Source of the DNA: Sipunculus nudus
Taxonomy: Eukaryota > Annelida > Sipuncula > Golfingiida > Sipunculidae
Direction of reading: 5' to 3'
Assembly: GCA_026874595.1 (NCBI GenBank)
Contig: CM049314.1
Span: forward strand, 27,787,729 to 27,851,728
Length of the DNA: 64,000 nucleotides
Part shown: positions 12,050 to 23,302 of the stretch, piece by piece
Position numbering within the stretch: the first letter of the stretch is position 1
Layout of the letters: each line of letters opens with the position of its first letter
Translations under genes and position numbers: made by a program
The notes under the pieces: model-generated
The model's database searches: none
What the model saw: the letters and a program-made list of their open reading frames with translations, nothing else
Told to the model about the DNA's origin: nothing

Positions 12050-12330
12050 GGGCGGTAGCACTCGCTTCCTATCATTTTGTTTGTATCCTGGTGTCAACCA
12101 GGCCAGGTGTCTACCGCACCTAGGGGTCCTTTTAGTGTAATCATCCACATTGCTTGGTCATAACACCCAGGAACCCCCAAAGATGCACTGGCATGTGGGT
12201 GATACACGGCTGTGGGGCGCAGCCTTCCCAATAAGCCCGCATAGCGCTCACCCTGGGTGGGGGCTAAGATTGAACCCATGATTTCCCGGCTTTGAGTCCT
12301 GCGCTCTACCCCTGAGCCACAGAAGCCGAC
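12050..12330 (-). mobile_element. tRNA-derived SINE
   Basis: Read on the minus strand from about 12,328, a tRNA-like head begins with an A-box-like TGGCTCAGGGGTAGAGCGC and a B-box-like GGGTTCAATCT about 30 bp later, followed by an unrelated body of about 200 bp reaching the LINE tail. These are the internal RNA polymerase III promoter boxes of a SINE. It abuts the LINE 3' end tail-to-tail. A truncated copy is in the right arm at 62,575-62,665 (+). Confidence 0.7.
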
Positions 12331-13271
12331 ACGGTGTTGTTTTCAAATGTAAAAGGCTTTTGTGAATTGTACGATAAAGATAGCAGGCAGCTATCTGGTA
12401 GAGAACGTGGAGTATGTGGATAGCAAACTTTTAATGAAGACTTGAGTTAGCATTATCATTAGTCTAAATAATGACAAGGACAAAGCAATGTAGGTTTCTC
12501 TCTTCTGTATTATCGACAAATTGGAACCACTGTTCAATCTACACAGAGCACAGTGTAATGGGTGTTTCCCTGTGAGCGTATATACATATAATGCTCATAT
12601 TGTTCGGAACTTAGGTGTCCAATGAGTCCATCAGTTTATATGCGTCTGTGTATATGCGTCAAAATGGCCATAGGAGCGATATTTTTCCATGTATAGAGTC
12701 TGAGTGAACTCAGGGATTCGGGTTGAAATTATGTCACTTCACCATCAGGCCTGCTCGATCTAATGTACAAATATATTAGTCACCCAATTAACGCATATAC
12801 ACGCACATGGAAACAACCCTTTTTTCATGCATATAGGAACATACACCTTTAAGCGCACATGGATACACACCTTTAGTTTCGACACCCACATAAGAACGAT
12901 TATAACTACCATTATTGTGACTTCCCTCACTTGTAAAAAATGTAGTATTCTGTTTATAGCATTTACTTGCACATCAGATTTTTCTAAAAGCAGTTTTCGT
13001 CACAAACGTGTCATAACGGTCACATGTCCAGACAGTCAAGGGGTAGACGCTCACTCCTTCAAGTCGTAAAACGGGGCGGTGTAGCTGTCAGGGCGGATTG
13101 TAGTGTTCCGTCCAAGGTCACTTGTGTTCTCATCTTGGTCACAAATCGTCTTTAGGTAAGATTTAAAATACAATGAAATTTAAAAGCACAATTTATTTAA
13201 CAAATGCCAGACGCATTATTACGGTGTGTCACGATTGAAATAGCCATTATATTAGGAACTATGATATGGAA
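12331..13271. other. Arm sequence without recognised gene
   Basis: Collinear with about 61,640-62,570 of the right arm. It includes a run of gcatataCACGCACATGG-like phrases around 12,780-12,860. No splice-bounded exon or RNA was recognised. Confidence 0.5.
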
Positions 13272-13758
13272 CTTAACTATAAACTGAAATTTCCATCTAT
13301 ATCATCTTAACGGAGGAATTTTTATATAAGTTTCCACATTATTTTTTATATGGAGCACGATTATGGCCAACTCTCATGAAAACCTGTAAACTACTGGCAC
13401 ATGTGTCACTTACATATAATATAATTATTATCTGACTTTGAGGGTCCTCTCAAAGGTCCCGATTTTACGATCGCTTCTGAATACTTGTTGAAAAACAATT
13501 TGGAGGACATTACACACAGACTTTGGACACTAGACGAAGCCACGGTTGAGAAATATTTAAATGAGCCAAAAATAAAAAATAAAAAATAATACAGGTGGCG
13601 CCACCATTCATCAGGAACCTTTAAAACTAAACATGATCATTAAACTAACCAGGTTTCAGGTCAAGATCAGTTAGCTGAGACTTTAGTATTTTGACAAGAC
13701 TAACTGTCAGTGTCTAACCTTTTTGCCACCAAGGGAGTATGTTTACGGTCTGAATCTT
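13272..13758. repeat. Left-only insertion of dispersed repeat
   Basis: The right arm runs without a break from the counterpart of 13,271 to that of 13,759, so about 490 bp is extra on the left. It carries GGTGGCGCCACC at 13,594-13,605 and the neighbouring phrases of the dispersed family, which suggests the family has been mobile since the arms formed. Exact target duplications are not visible. Confidence 0.65.
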
Positions 13759-14954
13759 CGGAAGCATATTTATCAAATATTAAAATCAAAATCCTTAAAT
13801 AGATGTATTTAATATTAACAACGCTTCAGGGTTTGGAATATGCATTTTACAACTGCCATTTTCATTCACTTCGTCGAATTAGACAATGTACGAAGGCTTA
13901 AGATGACGACGCGGTGACTGCTGACATACATCGAGCGACAGGTTCAAGTTACAGCTAATCAAATGCATGTTTCTGTTCATGATCAGATAGACACAATATT
14001 GTGTGCTCTTTGAACAGAGCTTTATCAACACCTTTAGAGAAGTCAAGTTTTTAATACGACGGCTCTCCAAAGCCTCTAAAACCTACTTTACATGCGGTGT
14101 TGGGTAATTTTAACCCCTCAGAATTGACAATATCAAACATTCATTTTTATCTCTATTTCTTCACCTTACTGAGAAAAGGTAAGTGCAGACCATGCATCAC
14201 TAACGTTTTAAACATCTTGCTTCACTTTCAACATTTAGGAGTCAACGCAAGGGTGTACTGTAAGTTTTGTTATAATATAAACTGAAACATAAGTACATGT
14301 TTGCAAAAATACAATTATATATGCACAACAAATTTAATAAGTCTAAATATACATCTTACATGATATAAATATAAACTGCCCGTTTCATCTATACATGACT
14401 AGAAATCCACATGTAACGAAAATTATTGACATTATATTTTTCTTCGGGTTTAGCAATGCATCCATACAATGTTTAGGTATCTAGTTACTGAATTTATTTT
14501 ATAAAAACTTTATAGACATTTCATTTTTTGATATTCCAAAGTTTGATATTCCATCATTATTGTTTTAATAATGCAGAAGAAAGTATGCAAACCCATTGTA
14601 TGCATTATTTTATTCATGTTATTTCATTTATATTATGTCATTCTCAACATTAACAATAATAAAACAATATACATTTCTGAGACAGTCACATAATAAAGTG
14701 CTATAACCATGCCATATGATTAACAGACAGCAGATAAAAAAAAAACAAAATAAAATTCCAAACGATATATGCACAGTTGAAAAGAACTAAAAGTTCATTA
14801 GGGGCTTCATTTATTTATAACATATAAGCTATATACTTAATATACTCACGTTACTAGAGCCAATGTATTACGTATAACCCTTCATCCTTAACACATACCA
14901 AGCATTGGATAAAAATCGGATTTCCGTCATAAAAACAGTAGATCTATAATAATA

Positions 14955-15109
14955 TTAATCTTGATTTAAAGGCTGTGAACAGAATATATCAGTGTCAGTA
15001 CCAAAATTACTATTCACCAACTCCACTTAATTCCATATCGGTTTTAGCAGTCTGATCTTGCTTCAGCTCTTCAGACTGGTAGAAATTCCAAAGCGAGATG
15101 CGCTCAATA
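14955..15109 (-). pseudogene. Terminal tail exon, left (damaged)
   Basis: Counterpart of 60,280-60,440. One T is missing before the YQSEEP segment and one G is added after MELSGV, so the acidic tail is interrupted. Confidence 0.45.
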
Positions 15110-15284
15110 CTTCATCTTCAATATCTCAAAGAATTATTAGGGATATTCCAACGTAACCAATACCCTTCCAATATGAGTTTATTTTTTATTGCTTTATCTC
15201 TTGCCTTAGAAGCCTTGTCTTCTTATATATATTATTTTATTATCAGCATGAGATATATCTCATTCTCTCTCTTTCTCTCTCTGT

Positions 15285-15289
15285 ATATA

Positions 15290-15321
<32 letters not shown>
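15285..15321. repeat. (AT)n tract
   Basis: Dinucleotide run beside a short CT-rich run; its right-arm counterpart at 60,015-60,094 is about twice as long and flanked by (GA)n. Confidence 0.9.
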
Positions 15322-15384
15322 ATTATATACAATTATATATACACAAGAAAAATTTATAAATCTAAATACACATCTTGAACAGAG

Positions 15385-16500
15385 AAACCCCGGGCTGCGG
15401 ACACCCCGCCTAACGGACACTTTTTGGGCCATCCGAACGTTTTTACTACGTTAAAAACCCCTCTGGGTCGGACACCCCGCTATTCAGGACAACGGAAACC
15501 TTTTGTCCGCCCAATGGCTAAAATCTCCCCGGCTTACGGACACCCAAGCGGCCGCCCCGATCAAAGTCGGCAGATATAATTAAAAAGTGCGAATATGGTC
15601 TGCTTCCGGTACGCCTTATATCACTTAGAAATTCTTATGAATTAGGCATATTAATTGCTATGACTATAAGAGCGGAGCTAGTTTTATTTAATTTACCTTA
15701 TTTTTCACCTGGGACATTTATTTATTTATCATTTTATCAATAGCAGTGCCCACAAAATGACGGAATTCACGGAGTTTCTATTGTGTCGATATTACATATT
15801 CATTCTGAATCCGGTCAACTTCTATCGTAGGCCCAGGAGCGAGGATAATAAAGTATCTGTTACACGACCTGACGTCAAACGTCACGGGTCATGACCTCTC
15901 GCCTGGGTCGGGGGCTCAGCGATATCAACCAATCCCCGATCCTGTACCATATGCATCACGGAAAAAAGTCACACCTACCAATCATCAGGCGTATATAAAA
16001 ATCAAGCATTTATTTGTCATATTTGCTTACGCTGCCGAAATATGTTAAACAAAACTTGAACGATATATCAGAAATTTATTATTCCATAAGCGATTCTTTA
16101 AATATCACGGAAAGAGTGAGTAATTAATCAATTTTACGGTCACTGTGCAGAAATGTATACGTCGAGATGAGTAAGTCCTGTTAATGTCAGGCAATGTTAG
16201 AATATTATTTTCGCTCAAGTTATGACGATAATGTTCTAGGTAATATTAAGTGCCTCTTTCCAAAATATAAAATATAAAACACAACAACCGATAGCAATAA
16301 ATTCTATTTATCTATAACATATATGTCTAATATTAGATGAAAAGAACCGGCTTTCATGGTTAGTTAAGTCCCATACTTGGGCTTCAGTCTCGTGGCCGCA
16401 GCAGGACCTTCTAGACCCGACCCATCTGAGGCAGCAACCCCGCCATAACGGATATATCGTCCGGTCCCCTGCTTGTCCGCCCCAAAGGGGTTTCACTATA
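15385..16500. mobile_element. Candidate TIR element, left copy
   Basis: The left border reads GAGAAACCCCGGGCTGCGGACA. The right border, reverse-complemented, reads agtgaaacccctttggGGCGGACA. The ends therefore form imperfect inverted repeats with a GAAACCCC..GCGGACA core and several internal cggacaccc repeats. The whole unit is present in the right arm at 58,850-59,965, so it predates the duplication. No transposase frame is visible, so it is probably a non-autonomous DNA transposon. The family is unknown and target duplications are not clear. Confidence 0.45.
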
Positions 16501-17129
16501 CAAATATGGGCGCAAATACATATGGAAACATACAGAAAACATGAAACTAATTAGGATACAACAATCTGAACCTTATGTTACATATTCATTTCTGCTGAAT
16601 ATTTATTCAATAACAACAAACTTTTCATATGTAAAACCGTGTACAATGAATATGTTAATTCATGTCTTTAGTATGTATAAAGGCACTTGAAACAATATAG
16701 CCAATCGCAGGGATTAATCTTTCAACAAAAGACTGTGTATTTATGCTTTCAATTCCATTGTCCTTGTCTGGGACAAGTACTAGTTCATACACATCCCAAA
16801 ATATTAAAAGAAACCAATATTACTGAAACTGAATTGTTGTAACCTTTATGCTCGTAAACCATGGCAGTAATGACGGGCAATGTCATGGTATAACATTTAA
16901 AATTCCTCTCGGACTGAACACGGCTAAACATCAGTGTATACTTCATCACACTGACAGATTTGTACAACATTAAAGGTATCACTCTGCATAATGAATTCAG
17001 ATACCCATGCCACACTCATTTTGGTATGCATGAACTTCATGTGCACTGTAGATGCAGAACCCACTATCCATGAAAATCAAGTGACTCGCATTCGAAATCT
17101 TTATAAATAATCCCTGTTATCCTTTAGGC
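16501..17129. other. Left-only arm sequence, no gene seen
   Basis: AT-rich. No counterpart was found in the right arm, which has unrelated sequence between two (AT)n tracts at this position. Confidence 0.45.
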
Positions 17130-17237
17130 TGTTGTGGGATGGTATGTTACGTTTCCTTTTTTTCAACCGCTTCCAAAGATCTGTTGGATGAGAAATCTTG
17201 CATTAAAACTTATTGTATAGATAACCATTCATTCTGT

Positions 17238-17240
<3 letters not shown>

Positions 17241-17289
<49 letters not shown>
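17241..17289. repeat. (AT)n tract
   Basis: Also present at the matching place in the spacer copy (46,531-46,596). Confidence 0.9.
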
Positions 17290-17292
<3 letters not shown>

Positions 17293-17596
17293 TCATAATC
17301 TTATTTGTAACATATATTAAATACGTATATTTTGTCTATTGCCTTTTTACAATTTAGAAATTTCCTAGATTTTCTATTATTTTTATTATTATTATTTTAT
17401 TATTATTATTATTTATTCGTTAACCAACAAATGTTGACGATCGCCCTTCAAACGGAAATGCGCAATGGTCCATATACATAAGAATAATGAAATAATCTGA
17501 CATTTGTTTTAGTATATATTTTCCTAAAGCTAACGATTTGTAGTTTACAAATGAGCACTTATTTTAAACATACGTAATGAATTGTATATGGTTCAT

Positions 17597-17888
17597 TAGA
17601 CTGGCACAGTCAATGAAATGGCTCTGACAGGGATATCAAACGGCTCTCACTGTGTCGCACTGCTACCACGCGGCAACTTACATAACTAATTACCATTCTC
17701 TGACCCTCTTATTTCATCGACTGGTAAACTTGGGCCGTACCGGACAGTTAGTGCCATACATCACCGCCTCGCTGAACTAAGGTCTTTCCCAGTGACGCAA
17801 GGAATAATTATAGTGGTCTTTCCCAGAATCTTTTTTCCAAAACCAACATGGTTAATTCAGTAAACGCCTATTGTGGGCTTCCAGCTTG

Positions 17889-17963
<75 letters not shown>

Positions 17964-18384
17964 TTCCAATTTTATCAGCCTTAATATGTTTAGGTCCTCG
18001 GCTATTGGATTACGGCAAGATTTTTAACACTGTATAAAACCCTAAGCCTCAGTGAGTCAGTGTGTCACCGTTTATCAGGCCATTGCTTGTCCCTGCAGGC
18101 CGGTTTTAAAATGTGTATCCAGCTCAGCCAATCGGCGTGAGATATTCAGGACCACACGCGACGAACGCAGTCAACTGTTATTCATGTACCGGCTGACTTC
18201 ACGGCTAACGATCACGACGTTCAGCGTGTTGACAACTCAACAGTGGCAAAACTTTCATGTGTAACTTGAACACTAACAAATACACAGTACAAAATCAACG
18301 CGACATTGTCTACAATACACTTAAATTTGCCCATGGATCATATGTGCGAACAGAAAAGATACATCAAAGGACACGAAGGTTCAT
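17597..18384. mobile_element. Left-only 788-bp insertion with candidate TSD
   Basis: The right arm (58,310-58,340) and the spacer (46,880-46,890) both read ggttcat directly into ataaat. Here the same site is split by 781 bp, with GGTTCAT on both sides (17,590-17,596 and 18,378-18,384). The contents include an (AT)n tract at 17,890-17,964 and no protein I recognise. No clear terminal inverted repeat or poly-A is visible, so the class is unknown. Confidence 0.6.
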
Positions 18385-18477
18385 GTATAAATTACTTTTT
18401 CGTCGAAATGTGATATTCTCTGTGCTTTATCTGTATCCATTCACCATGCGTATGGATAAATGACGACAGGTACTCAC

Positions 18478-18527
18478 CCAAGAAAGGAGTACACTCTTTA
18501 GGCGCTTCATAAGAACACCTACGTGAT
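18478..18527 (-). CDS. Short cytoplasmic exon, left
   Basis: A 50-bp exon after a long T-rich acceptor (tttttttgcag) and before gtgagt. In the phase left by the membrane exon it reads SRRCSYEAPKECTPFL. Equal-length, in-frame copies occur at 58,185-58,234 and 46,972-47,021, so exon borders and frame are retained in all three. Confidence 0.5.
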
Positions 18528-19875
18528 CTGCAAAAAAAATAAAGATCTGCTAACTGTTTACAGGTGTATAAGGTAAACTACATGCCTAGAACGGTTCTAT
18601 AATGCACAATGTCGCAATTTTTTATTGCATTCTACGAAAGTTTCATTAAAAAGATCCATTTGACAACGACGCTTTTAACTTGTTAAACTTTCATAAGGGT
18701 ATAACGGCCGAACTTAATCAATAAGGTAGGTAATGCATGCATATCAGTGTGGTTAAATCACCCTTTATGAGACAGACCATCACCTAGGCCCGGAGTTACA
18801 AGGCAGAGACCTCAGCAATTAGCCCGCCACCTAACCAATATCCTTATGTGTAAAGAATGAGACAGAAAGAGCATATACCAATAACATGAGAAAAGGGTCA
18901 AAGGTTCTGCTTCAAAAGAGCAATAAATCTAACAAATATATTTATCAGTTCTATCATTCCAAGCGGCTTGTATAATTGGAGTAATAACACTTCAAAAGGA
19001 CTGTCAATTATTTTAAGCTTCAATGATCTCTTTGGCATACATGAATAAATGATTTATTGAATGAATAAATGAATGAGTATAAATTAATACTTGGGTCACA
19101 AGCATCAGTCAACAGATAGAAATGTCCAAAGTGAACAGAAAAGTAAGTTTCTAATCAATGTGTCATATTTTTTTTTCGAGACAATTAACCTATTTGATCA
19201 AATGGAATAGGAAATACCCATCCCAGTCCTGTCCGCCTGTAACCAACTATTGCTTGAAGTTTGTACATGATAAATGCAAATGCAGTCTAGGGCTGCCATT
19301 GCCTTGAGATATACTCAAAGCCACAACACCAACAGAGGGAAGCAGTCTTTTTTCTTGAAATGATCTTCACATTTTATATTTTTTTCTAATAGTATATCTA
19401 TGGTACATTGTGGGGAACCATAAAATCATCGAATCATTACAAAAAAAAAATGTTCCATGTGACACTTTAGGCCAAATACCGTGTATGATAGCTGAAAGCT
19501 TTGACAGTGGTGACACGTTCTAGCGTGGCAGAATGTCTTAAAAAATTACCAACTGAATTTTCTTTATAGGAATAAATTGCGATACTAAATGTAAATATTT
19601 TCCACTCGCAATATTATTATCTATTATTTGTGGTTAAGCATCTCTGATGTACGGGGTAAGATGACTGCCTCCTTGATGGACTGATGTTAATCAATTATTT
19701 GCCCATTATATTCAGCAATCAACATCGGCCCCAACATTGTCTACGTCGATTATGAAATCTTATCATAAAGATGGTCCTCTCTAAGTTTGTTGACTTAGAA
19801 CAGATGTTACCGAGGACAGATGTTTTGGTGTATATAGTCAACTGCTGCTCTAGATCAGAGGACATATGACATGAA

Positions 19876-20041
19876 TCAGTGATTGGCTTTTGCCAAAGAA
19901 GCATCTGACTTATAACCCAAAAGTCGACAATAATCGTCCTGACTTCTCGTTTTCAGAGCGTAATACGTTACTCTGGCAAACATTGATGGTATTCTCGGTA
20001 CCTGAAATAGAGCGACGAATACACCTTGCCATTGATTCTTC
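19876..20041 (-). CDS. Alternative cytoplasmic tail exon, left
   Basis: After an acceptor (tttctag) a 166-bp exon starts in the phase left by the membrane exon and stays open for 54 residues to a TGA. It includes RKNQWQGVFVALFQVP, ARVTYYALKTRSQDDYC and SLAKANH. The right-arm copy (56,671-56,836) has the same length and stop, with a few amino-acid changes. It would give a basic, tyrosine-containing tail in place of the longer acidic one. Confidence 0.4.
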
Positions 20042-20734
20042 CTAGAAACCACTCTCAATGTTCTCCAAGATGAATGTAGTAAGAATTTAGAATTAGTTTA
20101 TATAAACCATTTCATTATTTTAAAACCTGTGTCAACATAAAACAATGTTGGCATCGCTTTTGTGGCGTGATATTTCAAATGCTGCAGCAACAATCATAGA
20201 AAAGAGCAATATTGTTGTTTAATGCCACTGATGGATGAATATATATCCTTAGAGGTAATAAGCCCAGGTAAATAGTCCATGGCAAAGGTAAAGCCTTGTT
20301 GAAGCTTGATCTCGAATACAAATGCGATTGCTCTTTATATGATTTTGTATAAAGAAATCAAGTACTTAATTACTTCTTTGGTGGGAGCTGTACAAACAAA
20401 GGATCCAGAGAATGTCCCACATATAAACACAAACATGCTTTTAAATCACTTAACATTTTTATCGACAATGTACACATTGTTGCCAATCGTTTGCAATTAG
20501 AAATATGGATAATGGTTATAACTGTTTGAAGATATATAAAATAAAAGACCCCTCTCTGTCAAGGTTAGATCACAAGAAACTCCTTGCCGTTCTAGGCCAA
20601 CTTCGGACATGTGGACCCTAGTACTAGACAACGAATAAGCTCATATCTGTGAAGACTGAAATCGGGTCTTGTAAAATGTCTGATGGACCTACACCACTGC
20701 TGTATTTTATGGAGATGTAAAATTTTTACATTAC

Positions 20735-20826
20735 CTTATTAGCAATACAAGAAAGAGGACGATGAGAACGAGAGCGGGGACACCAAATGCAGACTCCTAT
20801 TGCAATCTCCAAGTGATGTTCAACAG
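20735..20826 (-). pseudogene. Membrane-span exon, left (frameshifted)
   Basis: Counterpart of 55,912-56,002 with the same acceptor (ttccag) and donor (aag|gtaatg). It has 92 instead of 91 bases: tgcatttggtg replaces tgctttggtg, which shifts the frame at the start of the hydrophobic segment and destroys it. Confidence 0.6.
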
Positions 20827-21453
20827 CTGGAAAATGTTTGACATCGAATGATAGATTTGTATGTTCATCGATAAATCGTCATGTAAAATTCTATCGCATA
20901 ACACTGAAATAATGGTACTGGAATCAATATATTATGTGATTTCGCGCATTGATCTCCAATTGATTATATTGGCTATTTATCAGAGGAATATTTTAAAATT
21001 TATCATTAGCTTTTACCGAGTCCGGGCATTTTGTTCCACTCTGCAGTGTGTGAATATGGGTCCTCTGTTGAAATCTTGGGGTTTCCCGTTCCTGTCAAGT
21101 AATCATATGATGTCATAATTGATGATGAAACGGCTTAAAAAATTGAAATAATATCTTTGAAAATACAGTAGGGCATTTTAAATTAACACGTTTGACGCAC
21201 AATTGCGCATAGTTATATTAATGTAAATGATGGTATGCTTGGTATTACTCAGATGCACACATTTAGAAAACGACCGACATACAAAATGAAGACATCAAAC
21301 TGGCAAAGCAGAGAGATTTCCATTTATTTTACTCAGAAAATATTTTTTGAAAATCATTGCCAAGCAATAAAATTCTTTTATGCACTGCGTCTTTTCAATT
21401 GAGGTTGTAAGAACGTTACTAATTACGTATTAAGTTAGAACGTTGAATAATAC

Positions 21454-21461
<8 letters not shown>

Positions 21462-21511
<50 letters not shown>
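21462..21511. repeat. (AT)n tract
   Basis: Left-specific expansion. The right arm has tgtaaaatgt-type sequence at this place, near 55,240-55,280. Confidence 0.85.
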
Positions 21512-21524
<13 letters not shown>

Positions 21525-21732
21525 TCTCTTTAAGGAATATTTTTTTACCATCGTTAAACTTTACACTGTTTTATAATGGAAAAATTCCATCCTATCATTA
21601 CACCATTCTTTCGTCGAAAAATGTTTGTTGAGAGCAGGACGTTTTGTTAAGATTTCCGTATTTTAGGCAGGCAAGTAACCAAACACGGCAGACCTATCAG
21701 CCTCAAGTTCAGATTGGACCATGTTAACTTAC

Positions 21733-21858
21733 CATTAAACCAGCTAACAGCTAAATTATCCCAAGAAACGTTTCTTACCGGACATTACACATATGATGCA
21801 TCACATAAATAAAAAACAATTTCTCTCGGTAAAAACAAGTTATGGCGTAAAAAAGATG
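21733..21858 (-). pseudogene. CTLD middle exon, left (nonsense)
   Basis: A 126-bp phase 1-1 exon with acceptor gcgtag and donor aatg|gtaagt. It is identical in length to 54,930-55,055, but a GAA-to-TAA change stops it after DASYV. Downstream codons (NVSWDNLAVSWFN) remain readable. Confidence 0.5.
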
Positions 21859-21966
21859 CTACGCAATCAGAGTATCTTGAGGTGAGTAATTTATTACTTA
21901 TTTCTTTATTTACAAATACATTTTTGTTGTCGTCTTTCTTTAACTTAAATCAATGAACTTTCTTAC

Positions 21967-22212
21967 CGTGTAGTAAGTTCTTCAAAAACACCTCGTAGGA
22001 CACCCAGAAATGGTCACAAGCATGTTCTTCTTCTGTGAAAGGATGATCCAAAGTATTTAGATCGATGTAGGTTGCAATTATAAATTTGTGTATTCTGCAC
22101 ACTTCTTCTGCTTGAGGAAAAGACAAGTCGTTACAGAAGAATACGGAACAGAAGTTCCAGATCTGAATACATGCCAAGCTGTGCCATCCGAGTGATTTGC
22201 AATCATCACATT
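21967..22212 (-). CDS. CTLD N-terminal-half exon, left (open)
   Basis: A 246-bp exon (81 codons plus split codons, phase 1-1) after a strong acceptor (ttcttttcag) and before gtaagaaag. It encodes CDDCKSLGWHSLACIQ, then LSFPQAEEVC and DHFWVSYEVFLK. This matches the first half of a C-type-lectin-like domain: paired cysteines, GW..(L)AC, A..(V)C and a FW motif. The frame is fully open here, whereas the right-arm copy has one extra base. The calcium-binding EPN/QPD motif is not seen, so sugar binding cannot be claimed. Confidence 0.55.
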
Positions 22213-22608
22213 CTGAAAAGAATATACAAACCGTTCTCGAAAATATGGAATGAGTTTCACAAAACTACACTTTACGTACGTTTACTGGTTAACTGTACGC
22301 GAGCAGCTGAAAATACACTATTTTGAGGTAGAGAAAAATGGAGAACAGTTTTGTTATAGTGAATGAATGGATTGATATAATCTTGATCTTGTAAAAGTCA
22401 GTGAACATTATAATATAAAGCAGATAATCGCACATGTCTATCAATAAAAGCTTTATTACTGCATACTATCTGCTAACAAAAAAAGCTGGACCATGATTAA
22501 AAAAACTGATTGAAAATGTACATTTATCATTGATTCTAAAAATGTTCTTTACTTAGGACTTTAGTGACTTTGTATTTTGACCAGATACTGATATAAGCAT
22601 ATACGTAC
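22213..22608 (-). other. Intron of CTLD gene, left
   Basis: Noncoding sequence between the 22,737-22,609 and 22,212-21,967 exons, collinear with 54,180-54,575. Nothing else is recognised. Confidence 0.5.
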
Positions 22609-22737
22609 CTGTCTTTTGACAAATGTGTCCATAATTGTGTCCTTCGCAAGGAACTTGTGTTAGTGTCATATTAGGCTTTTACAAAACCGTAAATGTTTGT
22701 GTAGCCTGTCCTGTGCTTGACGCCAAAGTTTGTTGGT
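22609..22737 (-). pseudogene. CTLD C-terminal-half exon, left
   Basis: Reads 129 bp between an acceptor (tctacttgtag) and a donor (ag|gtacgt), the same as 54,051-54,179 on the right. A TTA-to-TAA change creates a stop and a cysteine codon (TGT) is TTT, so this copy cannot encode the disulfide-bonded lectin end. Confidence 0.6.
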
Positions 22738-23302
22738 CTACAAGTAGAACAAAAATTCCGATTGTATCTGTCTGGATTAACAGTGTGATATAAGAAAACC
22801 TTGACTTCTAAATCTATTGAGGTCAGCATTTTATATCCAGTGAAATTTTACAACATGTCCTGTGAAAATCATCTACCAGCTACTAGTTTATCTATTTCAT
22901 AATTTATCTTATCCAAAGTATCCTAAACACACAAGGAATTGTACACATCCTAAACATGAGGAGTTGTTTTTACTAAACAGAAAGCATACATACATATATG
23001 TTAACACTTTTGTCTCGTGGAAGGGGACTGCTTACTGGAGTTGAAAGGCGTGAGGACATTCCTGGTAGTCAATCAGATATAAGAATAACTCAGAAGATAT
23101 CTCATAGCTTTGTTTTCTTGTTATCAACCTATCTCAGTCATATTGGATCTCTGGGAGGTGGTATCGTTTTGTCAGGTAGGAGTGGCTTCTAATCATCATT
23201 TAACAGCTGTTAATTCATTTGTAACTTAAGTTAGGATTTCCTCCCAGCAGCAAGGCCATGTTTATCATAACTATCCAAAAAACTCATTGGATAACAAATA
23301 TC

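Larger units (their letters stand above)
17130..19535 (+). repeat. Duplicon shared with 46,430-48,057
   Basis: Direct-orientation match to the spacer, starting at ggtatgttacg..cgcttccaaagatctgttgg and ending near acacgttctagcgtggc. It includes the short cytoplasmic exon at 18,478-18,527. Most of it also has an inverted match at 57,170-58,370. The left copy is interrupted by the insertion at 17,597-18,384. Confidence 0.85.
14955..22737 (-). pseudogene. CTLD transmembrane gene, left-arm copy (broken)
   Basis: Mirror of the gene at 54,051-60,440. Minus-strand exons, each with AG/GT borders matching the right arm: 22,737-22,609, 22,212-21,967, 21,858-21,733, 20,826-20,735, an alternative last exon 20,041-19,876, 18,527-18,478, and a terminal region 15,109-14,955. 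Lesions here are a nonsense TAA and a Cys-to-Phe change in the first listed exon, a TAA in 21,858-21,733, a +1 base in the membrane exon, and frame damage in the terminal exon. The lectin exon 22,212-21,967 is open, unlike its partner. Upstream exons were not found. It points away from the LRR-Ig gene at 25,080. Confidence 0.6.

Noticed and set aside
12250-12330. Possible tRNA gene on the minus strand
   Set aside because: Promoter boxes are present but the sequence cannot form a complete cloverleaf, and a body follows; it is a SINE head.
15232-15432. Open frames reading IYIYIY at (AT)n tracts here and at 17,139, 37,913, 40,934, 46,439, 58,351, 58,691, 59,890 and 59,940
   Set aside because: Low-complexity translations of dinucleotide repeats.
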